A DNA stretch of 64,000 nucleotides from Oceanimonas sp052119705 (GCF_052119705.1 NZ_JBGQOP010000004.1:1-64000), one strand, 5' to 3'. Positions 33,583 through 43,282 are shown, numbered from the stretch's first letter. Notes: generated by a model not told the origin, from the sequence alone. Numbers and translations: made by a program.

Positions 33583-36393
33583 TTAAGCTGTCAGCGTCAG
33601 TGCATGATCCACTAGCGCTTTTTGTTGTTGTAAGTGAACAGAGGTGTAACCCACTGCCGGTGAGGCCGACGCTTCCCGCCCGCTATAACTTAAGCGAGCC
33701 TGTGCCGGAATAGCCGCTCGGAAATGGTGCTGACTGCAATACCAAGCGCCCTGATTTTGTGGCTCTTCTTGGCACCATACAAAATCGGTTACGTGTTGGT
33801 AATCTTCTAAAATTGCATCCACTTCTTGTTGTGGGAAAGGATAAAGCTGCTCTATACGAATAATGGCCACGTCGGTTTGTTCGTTCTTGCGCCGTGTTTC
33901 CAGCAAATCGTAATACACCTTGCCCGAGCACAGCACTACACGCTTCACGCCTTTGGGATCCAGATCATCTATTTCGCCAATTGCATTCAAGAATGTGCCG
34001 TGGGCCAGGGTTTCTAAGTCTGAAACCGCCAAAGGATGACGCAACAATGACTTAGGTGACATCACCACCAACGGGCGGCGCATGGGGCGCAACACCTGAC
34101 GGCGCAACATATGGAACACCTGTGCCGGCGTGGTGGGCGTGACCACCTGCATGTTGTGCTCGGCGCACAGTTGCAAGAAACGCTCGAGACGCGCACTGGA
34201 GTGCTCTGGGCCTTGGCCTTCGTAGCCGTGCGGCAACAAGAGCGTCAAGCCACACATGCGGCCCCATTTTTGCTCGCCGGAGCTGACAAATTGGTCAATC
34301 ACCACTTGCGCGCCGTTGGCGAAGTCACCAAATTGCGCTTCCCAGATGGTTAAACCATCGGGCTCTGCGGTGGCATAACCGTATTCAAAGGCCATCACCG
34401 CCATTTCACTCAATACCGAATCAAATACCTGAAACTGGCCTTGGTTTTCTGACAAATGGCATAACGGCGTGTAAGTACTGGCGTCTTCTTGGTTATGCAG
34501 CACCGCATGGCGATGGAAGAAAGTGCCACGGCCCGAGTCTTGACCGGTTAAGCGCACTTCATAGCCTTTATCGCACAAGGTGGCGTAAGCCAACACTTCA
34601 GCAAAGCCCCAGTCAGCCAGCTTCTCACCTTTGGCCATCAGCTTACGGTCTTCGTAAATCTTGCCCACTTGACGCTGCAGCGGGTGACTTTCTGGATAAT
34701 CGGTCACACGCTCGGCAATATCTTTAAGATCGTCCAGCTCCAAGCGGTCGTTATAGGGCATATCCCACTCGTGGTGCAGATACGGCGCCCAGTCGACGGT
34801 AACATTGTCGGTGTCTCGCCATTCTTTCACCACACACTCACCGCCATCGAGCGCATCACGATACTCGTTGATCATCACAGTGGTGTCTTCGGCACTAATA
34901 GTGCCGTTGGCAATCAGCTTATCCGCGTAGATTTTACGCGGCGTGGGGTGCTGTTTAATTTTCTTATACATCAAGGGCTGAGTGGCACTCGGCTCATCGG
35001 CTTCGTTATGGCCGTGGCGGCGATAACAAACCAAGTCTATCACCACATCGCGACCAAACTCGCTACGGTAATCCAGCGCCAGTTGGGTGACTTGCACAAC
35101 CGCTTCTGGGTCATCCGCATTAACGTGGAAAATCGGCGCCTGCACCATTTTCGCAATATCGGTGCAATATTCGGTAGAGCGCGTATCTCTTGGATTAGAA
35201 GTAGTAAAGCCCACTTGGTTATTGATAACGATACGTACGGTGCCGCCCACGCCATAACCGCGAGTCAGCGACATATTAAAGGTTTCCGCTACCACACCCT
35301 GACCGGTAAAGGCCGAGTCACCGTGTATGGTAATGGGTAACACTTGGCGCCCGTCTGGGTTAGATAAGCGGTCCATGCGCGCGCGCACCGAGCCTATCAC
35401 CACAGGGTTAACGATTTCTAAATGCGAGGGGTTAAAGGCCAGTGCCAAGTGTACGTTGCCACCCGGGGTTTCAAAGTCGGAGCTAAAGCCCATGTGGTAT
35501 TTAACATCGCCTGAGCTTTGCACCTCGTACTTGCCGGCAAAGGCATCAAACAAATCTTGTGGGCGTTTGCCCAAGACGTTAACCAGCATATTTAAACGGC
35601 CACGGTGGGCCATGCCGATCACCACTTCTTTACCGCCAAGCTCGCCAAAACGGCGGATCAGCTCCTTGGTCATGGGCACCAAGGCATCGCCACCTTCTAA
35701 CGAGAAGCGCTTAGCACCGGGAAACTTAGCCCCTAAGTATTTTTCTAGGCCTTCGGCGGCGTTTAAGCTCTCTAAGAAGCGCAGTTTGTCTGCTTTGCTA
35801 AACTTTGGCTCGCCGACCACAGTCTCAAGCTGGCTTTGGATCCAACGTTTTTCGCGAGTGCTGGTGATGTGCATGTATTCTGCACCAACCGAGCCGCAAT
35901 AGGTTTTTTTCAGAGCCGACACTAAGTCTTTTAACACCATGGTCTCTTGACCGATGGCGTAGGAGCCCACGTTAAAGGTGGCATCCAAGTCTGAGCCCGT
36001 TAGGTTATGAAACGCCGGATCCAATTCGCTGACCAGCTTACGATCCCAAAGATTAAGCGGATCTAGGTTGGCATTTTGATGACCACGAAAACGATAGGCG
36101 TTGATCAATTGCAACACTTTAACTTGCTTGGCATCGGTATGCGGATCGCTGACCGGCGTGGCATAACGAGAAGTGTCTTTCGCCAGACGGCGAAAATAAT
36201 CTCTTACCTGTGAATGAGGCAGATCCTCTACGTCGTTCTCTTGCGGCGGCAACTCGCGAAACACGACTTGCCATTGCTCAGGCACAGACTCAGGATCGGC
36301 CAAATAATCTTCGTAAAGGTCTTCGACATAGGTCGCATTGGCACCGGCCAGGTAAGAGGACTCCAGCCAGGCTTGCATAACGCCATTGTGCAT
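33583..36393 (-). CDS. sucA: 2-oxoglutarate dehydrogenase E1 component
   Basis: A 936-residue thiamine-pyrophosphate enzyme that decarboxylates 2-oxoglutarate. The N-terminus (MQAWLESSYLAGANATYVEDLYEDYLADPE) is the E2-binding segment typical of OdhA/SucA. The TPP and substrate regions IGMAHRGRLNMLVNVLGK, HYHMGFSSDF-like YHMGFSSDFETPGG, and HGDSAFTGQGVVAETFNMS are intact. It matches the E. coli length (933). Gap of 135 bases after sdhB without a clear terminator; AGGG precedes the ATG, so it is probably read through from sdhCDAB with possible extra promoters. Confidence 0.98.
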   Translation of the reverse strand: MHNGVMQAWLESSYLAGANATYVEDLYEDYLADPESVPEQWQVVFRELPPQENDVEDLPHSQVRDYFRRLAKDTSRYATPVSDPHTDAKQVKVLQLINAYRFRGHQNANLDPLNLWDRKLVSELDPAFHNLTGSDLDATFNVGSYAIGQETMVLKDLVSALKKTYCGSVGAEYMHITSTREKRWIQSQLETVVGEPKFSKADKLRFLESLNAAEGLEKYLGAKFPGAKRFSLEGGDALVPMTKELIRRFGELGGKEVVIGMAHRGRLNMLVNVLGKRPQDLFDAFAGKYEVQSSGDVKYHMGFSSDFETPGGNVHLALAFNPSHLEIVNPVVIGSVRARMDRLSNPDGRQVLPITIHGDSAFTGQGVVAETFNMSLTRGYGVGGTVRIVINNQVGFTTSNPRDTRSTEYCTDIAKMVQAPIFHVNADDPEAVVQVTQLALDYRSEFGRDVVIDLVCYRRHGHNEADEPSATQPLMYKKIKQHPTPRKIYADKLIANGTISAEDTTVMINEYRDALDGGECVVKEWRDTDNVTVDWAPYLHHEWDMPYNDRLELDDLKDIAERVTDYPESHPLQRQVGKIYEDRKLMAKGEKLADWGFAEVLAYATLCDKGYEVRLTGQDSGRGTFFHRHAVLHNQEDASTYTPLCHLSENQGQFQVFDSVLSEMAVMAFEYGYATAEPDGLTIWEAQFGDFANGAQVVIDQFVSSGEQKWGRMCGLTLLLPHGYEGQGPEHSSARLERFLQLCAEHNMQVVTPTTPAQVFHMLRRQVLRPMRRPLVVMSPKSLLRHPLAVSDLETLAHGTFLNAIGEIDDLDPKGVKRVVLCSGKVYYDLLETRRKNEQTDVAIIRIEQLYPFPQQEVDAILEDYQHVTDFVWCQEEPQNQGAWYCSQHHFRAAIPAQARLSYSGREASASPAVGYTSVHLQQQKALVDHALTLTA

Positions 36394-36528
36394 TTTTATC
36401 CCTTTATAACGTCTCGACAGGGTTACTGTCTGGGTGTCGTCGAGTTAAGCCGCCCTATTGAGCGGCCATTATCTTGCTCATTGCTTAAATTTTTATTGGC
36501 TAGGTTCTATTGCCCTTTCGCGGTAACA

Positions 36529-37260
36529 CTAGACTGCCCGCTTTAACAACATGGACTTGATATTACCTATGGCCTTACTGGGGTTTAAGCCCTTGGGGCA
36601 CACATCGGTACAGTTCATTATGGTGTGGCAACGGAACACGCTAAACGCATCATCCATGCCCGATAACCGCTCTTCAGTACCCGTATCGCGGCTGTCAGAC
36701 AACCAGCGATAAGCGGCCAACAAGCCCGCAGGGCCAATAAACTTATCAGGATTCCACCAAAACGACGGGCAAGCGGTCGAACAGCAGGCGCACAAGATGC
36801 ACTCATAGAGACCATCTAACTTGGCGCGTTCGGCCGGCGACTGTAAATGCTCGCGCGCGGGAGGCAGTTTTTCATCGGCGATCAAAAACGGCTTAATTTT
36901 TTCCCACTGGGTGTAAAACTGGGTTAAGTCGATAACCAAGTCGCGTACCACAGGCAGGCCAGGCAGTGGGCGTATAACGACCTTGTTGGCCGCGACCTTG
37001 TTACCTTGCTTAAGCAGAGTAGACAAAGGCGTAATACAGGCCAGGCCGTTTTTGCCATTCATGTTCATGCCATCTGAGCCACACACGCCTTCGCGGCAAG
37101 AGCGGCGAAACGACAAGCTAGGATCTTGTTCTTTCAACGCCAACAGCGCGTCCAGTACCATCATGTCGGAGCCTTCAGCCACGTCCAGCTGATAGTCTTT
37201 CATAAACGGCTTGGCATCTGTTTCAGGGTTATAACGATAAACCGAAATAGTGACTTGCAT
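36529..37260 (-). CDS. sdhB: Succinate dehydrogenase iron-sulfur subunit
   Basis: A 243-residue complex II subunit with three clusters: 2Fe-2S in SCREGVCGSDGMNMNGKNGLAC, 4Fe-4S in CILCACCSTACPSFWW, and 3Fe-4S in CHTIMNCTDVCPKGLNP. It passes electrons from SdhA to the quinone site. GGGGAG precedes ATG 37260. It starts 14 bases after the sdhA stop. Confidence 0.98.
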   Translation of the reverse strand: MQVTISVYRYNPETDAKPFMKDYQLDVAEGSDMMVLDALLALKEQDPSLSFRRSCREGVCGSDGMNMNGKNGLACITPLSTLLKQGNKVAANKVVIRPLPGLPVVRDLVIDLTQFYTQWEKIKPFLIADEKLPPAREHLQSPAERAKLDGLYECILCACCSTACPSFWWNPDKFIGPAGLLAAYRWLSDSRDTGTEERLSGMDDAFSVFRCHTIMNCTDVCPKGLNPSKAIGNIKSMLLKRAV

Positions 37261-37274
37261 CTTGCTCCCCTTCC

Positions 37275-39041
37275 TTAATAAGTCCGCGCTTTCGGCTCAA
37301 AAGCCTCACGGTGATTGGGTGATAAGTTCACCGGGCGCGTGCTCATGGAGTCAGTCATAGGGCTGTATAAGGAATGGCACAACCAGTTGGCATCATCGCG
37401 ATCTGGATAGTCAAAGCGCGAGTGCGCGCCGCGGCTTTCAGTACGAAAATTTGCCGCCACCGCCGTGGCATAGGCGGTTTCCATTAGGTTATCTAACTCT
37501 AAGCACTCAATGCGTTGAGTGTTAAAATCAGCGCTGGTGTCATCCAAGCGGGCATTATTAAGGCGCTCGCGGATTTTCTTCAACTCAGCCAAACCTTCGG
37601 CCATGGCTGCACCTTCGCGGAATACCGAGAAGTTATGCTGCATGCATTCTTGCAAGTCTTTCTTAATTTGTACTGGGTCTTCGCCGTCACGATTATTCTG
37701 CCAACGGTTATAACGCACCAGTGCTGCATCAATTTCGGTGTCGGTGGCGTCTTTCACATCACCCAGCGCTTGCAATGCTTCTACCAAATGGCGGCCCACT
37801 TCCCGACCAAAGACCACTAAGTCGAGCAAGGAGTTACCGCCTAAGCGATTGGCGCCGTGTACCGATACACACGCCACTTCGCCAACGGCAAACAAACCTT
37901 TAACCGGCGTGTCTTTGCCGTTTTCGTCCGTAGTTAAAGCCTGACCATTTACGTTGGTCGGCACGCCACCCATCATGTAATGACAGGTAGGAATGACGGG
38001 GATCGGCTCAAACACAGGATCCACGTGGGCAAAGGTACGCGATAACTCACAAATACCCGGTAAGCGCGACTCTAATACGTCTTTACCTAAGTGATCGAGC
38101 TTAAGCTTTAAGTGCGGGCCCCAAGGGCCATCGCAGCCGCGGCCTTCGCGGATTTCAATCATCATAGAGCGCGCCACTACGTCACGGCTGGCCAAGTCTT
38201 TGGCGTTGGGCGCATAGCGCTCCATGAAACGCTCGCCGTCTTTATTTAGCAAGTAACCGCCCTCACCACGACAACCCTCGGTGACGAGGGTGCCGGCACC
38301 CGCGATGCCGGTGGGGTGAAACTGCCACATTTCCATGTCTTGCAAAGGCACACCGGCACGTATGGCCATGCCGATGCCGTCACCGGTATTAATGTGCGCA
38401 TTGGTGGTGGACTGATAAATACGACCCGCACCACCTGTGGCTAAAATAGTGGCCTTGGCTTTAAAGTACACCAGCTCGCCAGTTTCAATGTCGATGGCAG
38501 TACAACCCACGATTTCACCGTCGGCATTTTTCACCAGATCCAGCGCATACCACTCAGAAAAAACCGTGGTCTTGTGCTTAACGTTTTGCTGATAAAGCGT
38601 GTGCAACAGCGCGTGACCGGTACGGTCTGAGGCCGCCGCAGTGCGCGAGGCTTGCTCACCACCAAAGTTCAGTGACTGGCCGCCAAAGGGGCGCTGATAG
38701 ATTTTACCGTTGTCGAGCCTTGAAAAGGGTAAGCCCATTTTTTCCAGCTCAAGCACGGCCTCAGGGCCGCTTTGACACATAAACTCAATCGCGTCTTGGT
38801 CACCGATATAATCGGAGCCCTTGACGGTGTCGTACATGTGCCATTCCCAGTTATCTTCATGGGTGTTACCCAAAGCGACGGTAATGCCACCTTGGGCGGA
38901 GACGGTATGAGAGCGAGTTGGAAACACTTTTGAGAGCAGTGCACAACTTTTGCCCGACTCGGCTATTTGCAAGGCGGCACGCATGCCGGCACCACCTGCG
39001 CCGATAACCACGGCATCAAATTCGCGAATGGTAATAGTCAA
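37275..39041 (-). CDS. sdhA: Succinate dehydrogenase flavoprotein subunit
   Basis: A 588-residue subunit (E. coli 588) with covalent FAD: FDAVVIGAGGAGMRAAL, the flavinylated His in SHTVSAQGG, WQFHPTGIAGAG and the active-site Arg region HGANRLGGNSLLDLVVFGR. The start is probably TTG at 39041. It lies one base after the sdhD stop, aligns exactly with the E. coli start (M-K-L-P-V-R-E-F against L-T-I-T-I-R-E-F), and has GGGG about eight bases upstream. GTG at 39050 or 39068 would overlap sdhD and give N-terminal extensions. Confidence 0.97.
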   Translation of the reverse strand: MTITIREFDAVVIGAGGAGMRAALQIAESGKSCALLSKVFPTRSHTVSAQGGITVALGNTHEDNWEWHMYDTVKGSDYIGDQDAIEFMCQSGPEAVLELEKMGLPFSRLDNGKIYQRPFGGQSLNFGGEQASRTAAASDRTGHALLHTLYQQNVKHKTTVFSEWYALDLVKNADGEIVGCTAIDIETGELVYFKAKATILATGGAGRIYQSTTNAHINTGDGIGMAIRAGVPLQDMEMWQFHPTGIAGAGTLVTEGCRGEGGYLLNKDGERFMERYAPNAKDLASRDVVARSMMIEIREGRGCDGPWGPHLKLKLDHLGKDVLESRLPGICELSRTFAHVDPVFEPIPVIPTCHYMMGGVPTNVNGQALTTDENGKDTPVKGLFAVGEVACVSVHGANRLGGNSLLDLVVFGREVGRHLVEALQALGDVKDATDTEIDAALVRYNRWQNNRDGEDPVQIKKDLQECMQHNFSVFREGAAMAEGLAELKKIRERLNNARLDDTSADFNTQRIECLELDNLMETAYATAVAANFRTESRGAHSRFDYPDRDDANWLCHSLYSPMTDSMSTRPVNLSPNHREAFEPKARTY

Positions 39042-39042
39042 C

Positions 39043-39387
39043 TTATACACCCCACAGTACGACAACACCGGTCAGTACATAAACCAGCAGTAACACCACT
39101 ACTCCACCCAGTAAAACACCACGCAAGAGCGCGCATTTAACATAGTCAGAGAGCACCTGCCAGGCACCTATCCAGGCATGAACGAGCACGCTTAATAGGG
39201 CCAGTAGCGTAAACACCTTATTTGAGGTCTTGGCAAAAAAGCCTACCCACACATCATAAGTAATGTCGTTAAAGGCGATAAAGCCCACCAAATACAGGGT
39301 GTATAAGGTCATAATGACGGCCGTAACACGCAACAACATAAAGTCGTGCGTGCCATTGCGGCCAACGCTTGCTGTAGTCGTTACCAT
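39043..39387 (-). CDS. sdhD: Succinate dehydrogenase membrane anchor SdhD
   Basis: A 114-residue, three-TM anchor. From MVTTTASVGRNGTHDFMLLR it is collinear with E. coli SdhD (115 aa), including VWVGFFAKTSNKVFTLLALLSVLVHAWIG, which has the haem b ligand His, and DYVK. ATG 39387 overlaps the sdhC stop by seven bases (ATGGTAA). Codons further upstream in frame lie inside sdhC and are not used. Confidence 0.96.
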   Translation of the reverse strand: MVTTTASVGRNGTHDFMLLRVTAVIMTLYTLYLVGFIAFNDITYDVWVGFFAKTSNKVFTLLALLSVLVHAWIGAWQVLSDYVKCALLRGVLLGGVVVLLLVYVLTGVVVLWGV

Positions 39388-39770
39388 ACCATTATCCCCG
39401 CTAGCACTGACAATACTGCTGTCACGCCCAATGCCACCTTGGCACTGAGTGCACCCGACTCCAACTCCTCCCAATATCCGAGGTCAGTTGCAAGATGGCG
39501 CAAGCCCCCCACTATGTGATAAGCCAGTGCCGTTAACATACCCCACAGGATAAACCAGACAAAAAAGCCGTCTAATATATCCACGACGTTCAGAAATCCA
39601 GCCTCGGACGAGAGCGAATTGCTGAGCAGCCATAATAGGATAGCGAGTGAAAATAAAGTGATAACGCCGGAAACCCGGTGCAGAATTGATGCGATTGCAG
39701 CGACAGGTTGGCGAATAGTCCGTAGATCGAGGTTTACAGGTCTCTGTTTTTTAGTCACGGTATTGCCCAC
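39381..39770 (-). CDS. sdhC: Succinate dehydrogenase cytochrome b556 subunit SdhC
   Basis: A 129-residue, three-TM anchor. KKQRPVNLDLRTIRQPVAAI followed by SILHRVSGVI (quinone-site Ser/Arg) and LAYHIVGGLRHL (haem ligand His) is unmistakable. The start is GTG 39770 with GGAG four bases upstream. It is the first gene of sdhCDAB-sucABCD. Confidence 0.97.
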   Translation of the reverse strand: MGNTVTKKQRPVNLDLRTIRQPVAAIASILHRVSGVITLFSLAILLWLLSNSLSSEAGFLNVVDILDGFFVWFILWGMLTALAYHIVGGLRHLATDLGYWEELESGALSAKVALGVTAVLSVLAGIMVW

Positions 39771-40177
39771 TTGGCTCCATTGAGCTCGTTAGTTATTGTT
39801 GTAATAGACATGGCCCAGATACACGAAATGAGCATTTTCAGCATGTTTTCACTAAAAGCGACGAACGCCTTAGCATTCATTATTTCGCTTTAAGGTCCGC
39901 TAAATTCTCACTACAGCCTCGTCTATCCTCGAGAGCCAGTATATGAAGCACTATTTGTAATTACAACGAAGGCCTTGATCCAATTGCTAAATCTGTAAAG
40001 CTCGTCGCACTACGACTTAAGTGCTAGAAAACGAATGTGGAGGGAAATTGACTTTGATCCATACTTCTGTTTTCAATATGCCCGCACCGCAGGATGCATT
40101 AGTAGTTAAACATCGATGCAAATTATGTAAAAATGCTTACTTGCGGACCTATTATAAAAAAGCGAAGGAGACGTGCT
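39771..40177. promoter_or_regulatory. Divergent sdhC/gltA promoter region (407 bases)
   Basis: An AT-rich gap between the divergent TCA operons. In other gammaproteobacteria this region is controlled by CRP, ArcA and Fur-RyhB. I see no clear CRP palindrome. A TATTATAA stretch at 40150-40157 is a possible -10 for gltA but lies close to the start codon. No ORF or repeat recognised. Confidence 0.5.
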
Positions 40178-41464
40178 ATGGCTGACCAAAAGGCCACTCT
40201 GCATCTGCCCGGCCAGGAGCCCATCGAGCTTCCTATAGCCTCAGGCACTGCTGGTTATGATGTGATAGATATCAGCACACTAGGCTCACATGGCTACTTT
40301 ACCTACGATCCTGGTTTTATGGCAACGGCATCCTGCCAGTCCGACATTACTTATATCGACGGTGATTTGGGCATATTACTGTACCGTGGCTACCCCATTG
40401 ACCAGTTGGCAAAACAAGCAAACTATCTCGAAGTTTGCTACTTGCTGCTGTACGGAGAAGCGCCAACGGCCAAACAGTTCGAAGAATTTAAGCGTCTCAT
40501 CATGCGCCACACTATGGTGCACGAGCAGCTGTCATCCTTCTTCAAAGGCTATCGTCGTGATGCTCACCCGATGGCGATTGTCTGCGGCGTGATTGCGGGC
40601 TTGTCCGCGTTTTATCACGACCCCATGGACATTACCGACCAGTCACACCGCGAAACGGCCGCACATCGCATGATAGCTAAGCTGCCGACTATCGCGGCTA
40701 TGGCCTATAAATACTCGGTTGGACAGCCGTTTGTTTATCCGCGTAATGACTTAAGCTATGCCGGTAACTTCTTGCAAATGATGTTTGCCATCCCGTGCGA
40801 AGACTACAAAGTGAACCCGATAGTTGAGCGCGCCATGGACCGCATCTTTACCTTGCATGCGGATCATGAGCAAAATGCCTCCACCTCGACTGTGCGCTTA
40901 GCGGGCTCCAGTGGTGCCAATCCGTTCGCCTGTATTGCTGCTGGTATTGCTTCTTTGTGGGGACCGGCCCACGGCGGTGCTAACGAGGCCTGCTTGGTGA
41001 TGCTGGAAGAGATAGGCTCAGTGGATCGCATTCCTGAGTTTATTCAGCGTGCTAAAGACAAAGATGATCCGTTCCGCTTAATGGGCTTTGGTCACCGGGT
41101 GTATAAGAACTTCGACCCCCGTGCCACTGTGATGCGTGAAACCTGTCATGAAGTGCTTGATGAGCTTAAGATTGAAGATCCGCTGTTAGACGTGGCCATG
41201 GAGTTGGAGCGTATTGCGCTGTCTGACCCCTACTTCGTGGAGCGTAAGCTGTACCCGAACGTGGACTTCTATTCTGGCATAGTGCTGAAAGCGGTCGGCA
41301 TTCCCACCAGCATGTTTACGGTGATTTTTGCTTTGGCGCGCACCGTTGGTTGGATGTCTCACTGGAATGAAATGATGTCGGATCCGAAACAAAAAATCGG
41401 TCGTCCTCGTCAGCTTTATACCGGTGCTGCAGAGCGTGAGTTTCATTCGCACGTCGAGAAGTAA
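40178..41464 (+). CDS. gltA: Citrate synthase (type II, hexameric)
   Basis: A 428-residue enzyme condensing oxaloacetate with acetyl-CoA. Motifs are GILLYRGYPIDQLA, LHADHEQNASTSTVRLAGSS (His), GPAHGGANEACL (His) and GFGHRVYKNFDPRA (His, Arg), with a C-terminal IGRPRQLYTG. This is the NADH-inhibited Gram-negative type. ATG 40178 is chosen: AAGGAG at 40165-40170 has ideal spacing, and the open frame upstream of it begins in the promoter region. Confidence 0.98.
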   Translation: MADQKATLHLPGQEPIELPIASGTAGYDVIDISTLGSHGYFTYDPGFMATASCQSDITYIDGDLGILLYRGYPIDQLAKQANYLEVCYLLLYGEAPTAKQFEEFKRLIMRHTMVHEQLSSFFKGYRRDAHPMAIVCGVIAGLSAFYHDPMDITDQSHRETAAHRMIAKLPTIAAMAYKYSVGQPFVYPRNDLSYAGNFLQMMFAIPCEDYKVNPIVERAMDRIFTLHADHEQNASTSTVRLAGSSGANPFACIAAGIASLWGPAHGGANEACLVMLEEIGSVDRIPEFIQRAKDKDDPFRLMGFGHRVYKNFDPRATVMRETCHEVLDELKIEDPLLDVAMELERIALSDPYFVERKLYPNVDFYSGIVLKAVGIPTSMFTVIFALARTVGWMSHWNEMMSDPKQKIGRPRQLYTGAAEREFHSHVEK

Positions 41465-41492
41465 TCCTCACTAGGCCAAAGGTCTAGCGCAG

Positions 41493-41521
41493 AAAAAGCC
41501 GACATTTATGTCGGCTTTTTT
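41493..41521 (+). terminator. Terminator after gltA
   Basis: AAAAAGCCGACAT and ATGTCGGCTTTTTT form a perfect stem with a tiny loop and T-run, about 30 bases past the stop. Confidence 0.93.
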
Positions 41522-41526
41522 ATTGC

Positions 41527-41557
41527 TCGTGAAGCGTGAAGCGTGAAGCGTGAAGCG
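41527..41557. repeat. Heptanucleotide tandem repeat GTGAAGC, about 4 copies
   Basis: Four GTGAAGC units in tandem directly after the gltA terminator. They belong to the same 7-base family as the GCTAGAA and GTGAAGN arrays elsewhere. Confidence 0.9.
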
Positions 41558-41596
41558 CAGTTCACATACAACAAGAGCAAAAAAACAGACCTATTT

Positions 41597-42142
41597 TTTG
41601 CAACGAAAGAACGCGAAACCCACAGAAAAATAAGGATAAGATCTAAAGGGATCTTATTGGTAATACCATTCTGGAAATCTAACTGATCATTGTACTGATC
41701 AAGCTTTGTTGGTTTTGACCTTGTAGCTGCCAACTTGTTCGGCAGGCCAGCTTTGCTGGCTGTTTTAAAATATAAAACCGTGGCGAACAAGTTGCCACCT
41801 ACATTCTTACGGTATAGGCCATATCTTTACTTAGATTAGTATAAGAGCGGGCTTGCTGTTTATCTTTAACGTACCGCTTACGGCGTAAAGGGTATCGCGG
41901 TCTTTTAAGCCGTCTTCCTGACGCACATCAGGATCTCACCCTTATACCGTTATCCTGATAAAAATCAGGATAACGGTTTGGCTTTAAAACCCAGAGCGAG
42001 ATACCGAGGCTTCGTCATGCAGGGTCACGACCCAGTACCGGTAAGACGCCAGAGAAAAAGAGCGTTTTAGCCCTTAACCATTAAAAATCTTTCAGATTTA
42101 ATCACTATTTTTTCGTGGTTTTTGTGGATTTCGTTGCTAATA
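41597..42142. repeat. Nested inverted-repeat region in the gltA-fbp gap
   Basis: Outer boxes GCAACGAAAGAACGCGAAAC (from 41597) and the reverse complement of GCAACGAAATCCACAAAAAC (to about 42138) enclose a REP-like palindrome (R3, 41721-41803), a perfect hairpin CGTTATCCTGA/TCAGGATAACG (41948-41975) and a weaker larger palindrome around it (about 41890-42005). No convincing ORF. It accounts for most of the 804 bases between the genes. Confidence 0.6.
41721..41803. repeat. REP-like palindrome (R3)
   Basis: The arms GCTGCCAACTTGTTCGGC and GGCGAACAAGTTGCCACC are flanked by TTGTAG and CTACA. The core AGGCCAGCTTTGCTGGCTGTT is the same as in R2 with one change. Arm differences from R2 are compensated on the other arm. 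Confidence 0.8.
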
Positions 42143-42170
42143 AATCTTTGAGCTAACGGTGACACAAACA

Positions 42171-42204
42171 AAAACACCGAGCCTATGACGGGCTCGGTGT
42201 TTTA
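42171..42204. terminator. Bidirectional terminator before fbp end
   Basis: ACACCGAGCC and GGCTCGGTGT pair around a 7-base loop, with an A-run on the left and TTTT on the right. It serves fbp (minus strand) in particular. Degenerate inverted heptads (TTTCAGCTTCTAGCT) follow up to the fbp stop. Confidence 0.88.
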
Positions 42205-42268
42205 TTGTTAGCTGAGTGCTAGATTAGCTTTTCACTTCCCGCTTTCAGCTTCTAGCTATGTGTTAGGC

Positions 42269-43282
42269 TTACTCTGCGCTCGAAAACTCAGTCATCAGCT
42301 CGCCGGCCTTGTCGACCATCTTGATAGAGCCGACAAAATACGGCGTGCGCTGGTGCAATTCGGTGGGCTTAATTTCCATGATACGACGGAAACCGTCGGT
42401 GGCTTTACCACCGGCCTGCTCGGCCATAAAGGCCAGCGGGTTGCACTCATACAATAAACGCAGCTTACCGTTTGGCGAATTGGTGCCAGACGGATAAATA
42501 TAGATGCCGCCTTTAAGCATGTTGCGGTGAAAATCCGACACCAAAGAGCCGATGTAGCGTGAGCTATACGGGCGCTTGCTAGACTCATCTTTCTCTTGGC
42601 AAAATTTCAGGTACTTTTTCACGCCTTCTGGGAAGCGAATGTAGTTACCTTCGTTAATGGAATAGATATAGCCCTGCTCTGGAATACGAATATTCTCGTG
42701 AGACAGGCAGAACGAGCCCAAAGTCGGGTCGTAGGTGAAGCCGTGCACGCCGTTACCCGTGGTATACACCAGCATGGTAGAAGAGCCGTAAACAACATAA
42801 CCGGCGGCCACTTGGTTCACACCTGGCTGCAAGAAGTCTTCCATGGTTACCGGCTGGCCGGCTTCACTCACGCGACGGTAAATCGAGAAGATAGTCCCCA
42901 CAGACACGTTGACATCGATATTTGAAGATCCATCGAGTGGGTCCATTAGTACTATGTATTTGGCGTTACATTGACGCTCATCGTCGAAGATCACATAGTG
43001 ATCTTCTTCTTCTGAGGCAATGCCACACACTTCGCCACGGGCTTCTAATGCGGCTTTAAACATGTCGTTGGCGAACACATCCAGCTTTTGCTGCACTTCA
43101 CCCTGTACGTTCTCGCTATTATTGCTGCCACCGATAATGTCGGTCACCAGACCGGCGCGGTTGATTTCGCGGTTCACTATTTTGGCCGCACGGCGAATAG
43201 ACGATAACAGCGACGATAACTCGCCGCTGGCGTTGGGGTAGTCAGCTTGATTCTTAATGATGTATTCACCAAGAGTGATCAT
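42269..43282 (-). CDS. fbp: Fructose-1,6-bisphosphatase class I
   Basis: A 337-residue gluconeogenic enzyme. Metal and substrate motifs are EEEDHYVIFDD, MDPLDGSSNIDVNVSVGTIFS, YVVYGSSTMLVY and GKLRLLYECNPLAFMAEQAGGKA. N-terminal and central sequence is collinear with E. coli Fbp (332 aa). AGGAA precedes ATG 43282. It lies downstream of kdsB with a 95-base gap and may have its own promoter. Confidence 0.98.
   Translation of the reverse strand: MITLGEYIIKNQADYPNASGELSSLLSSIRRAAKIVNREINRAGLVTDIIGGSNNSENVQGEVQQKLDVFANDMFKAALEARGEVCGIASEEEDHYVIFDDERQCNAKYIVLMDPLDGSSNIDVNVSVGTIFSIYRRVSEAGQPVTMEDFLQPGVNQVAAGYVVYGSSTMLVYTTGNGVHGFTYDPTLGSFCLSHENIRIPEQGYIYSINEGNYIRFPEGVKKYLKFCQEKDESSKRPYSSRYIGSLVSDFHRNMLKGGIYIYPSGTNSPNGKLRLLYECNPLAFMAEQAGGKATDGFRRIMEIKPTELHQRTPYFVGSIKMVDKAGELMTEFSSAE

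Noticed and set aside
41506..41790. 94-aa minus-strand frame after gltA
   Set aside because: It crosses the gltA terminator, heptads and the R3 palindrome. Composition is that of repeats, not protein.
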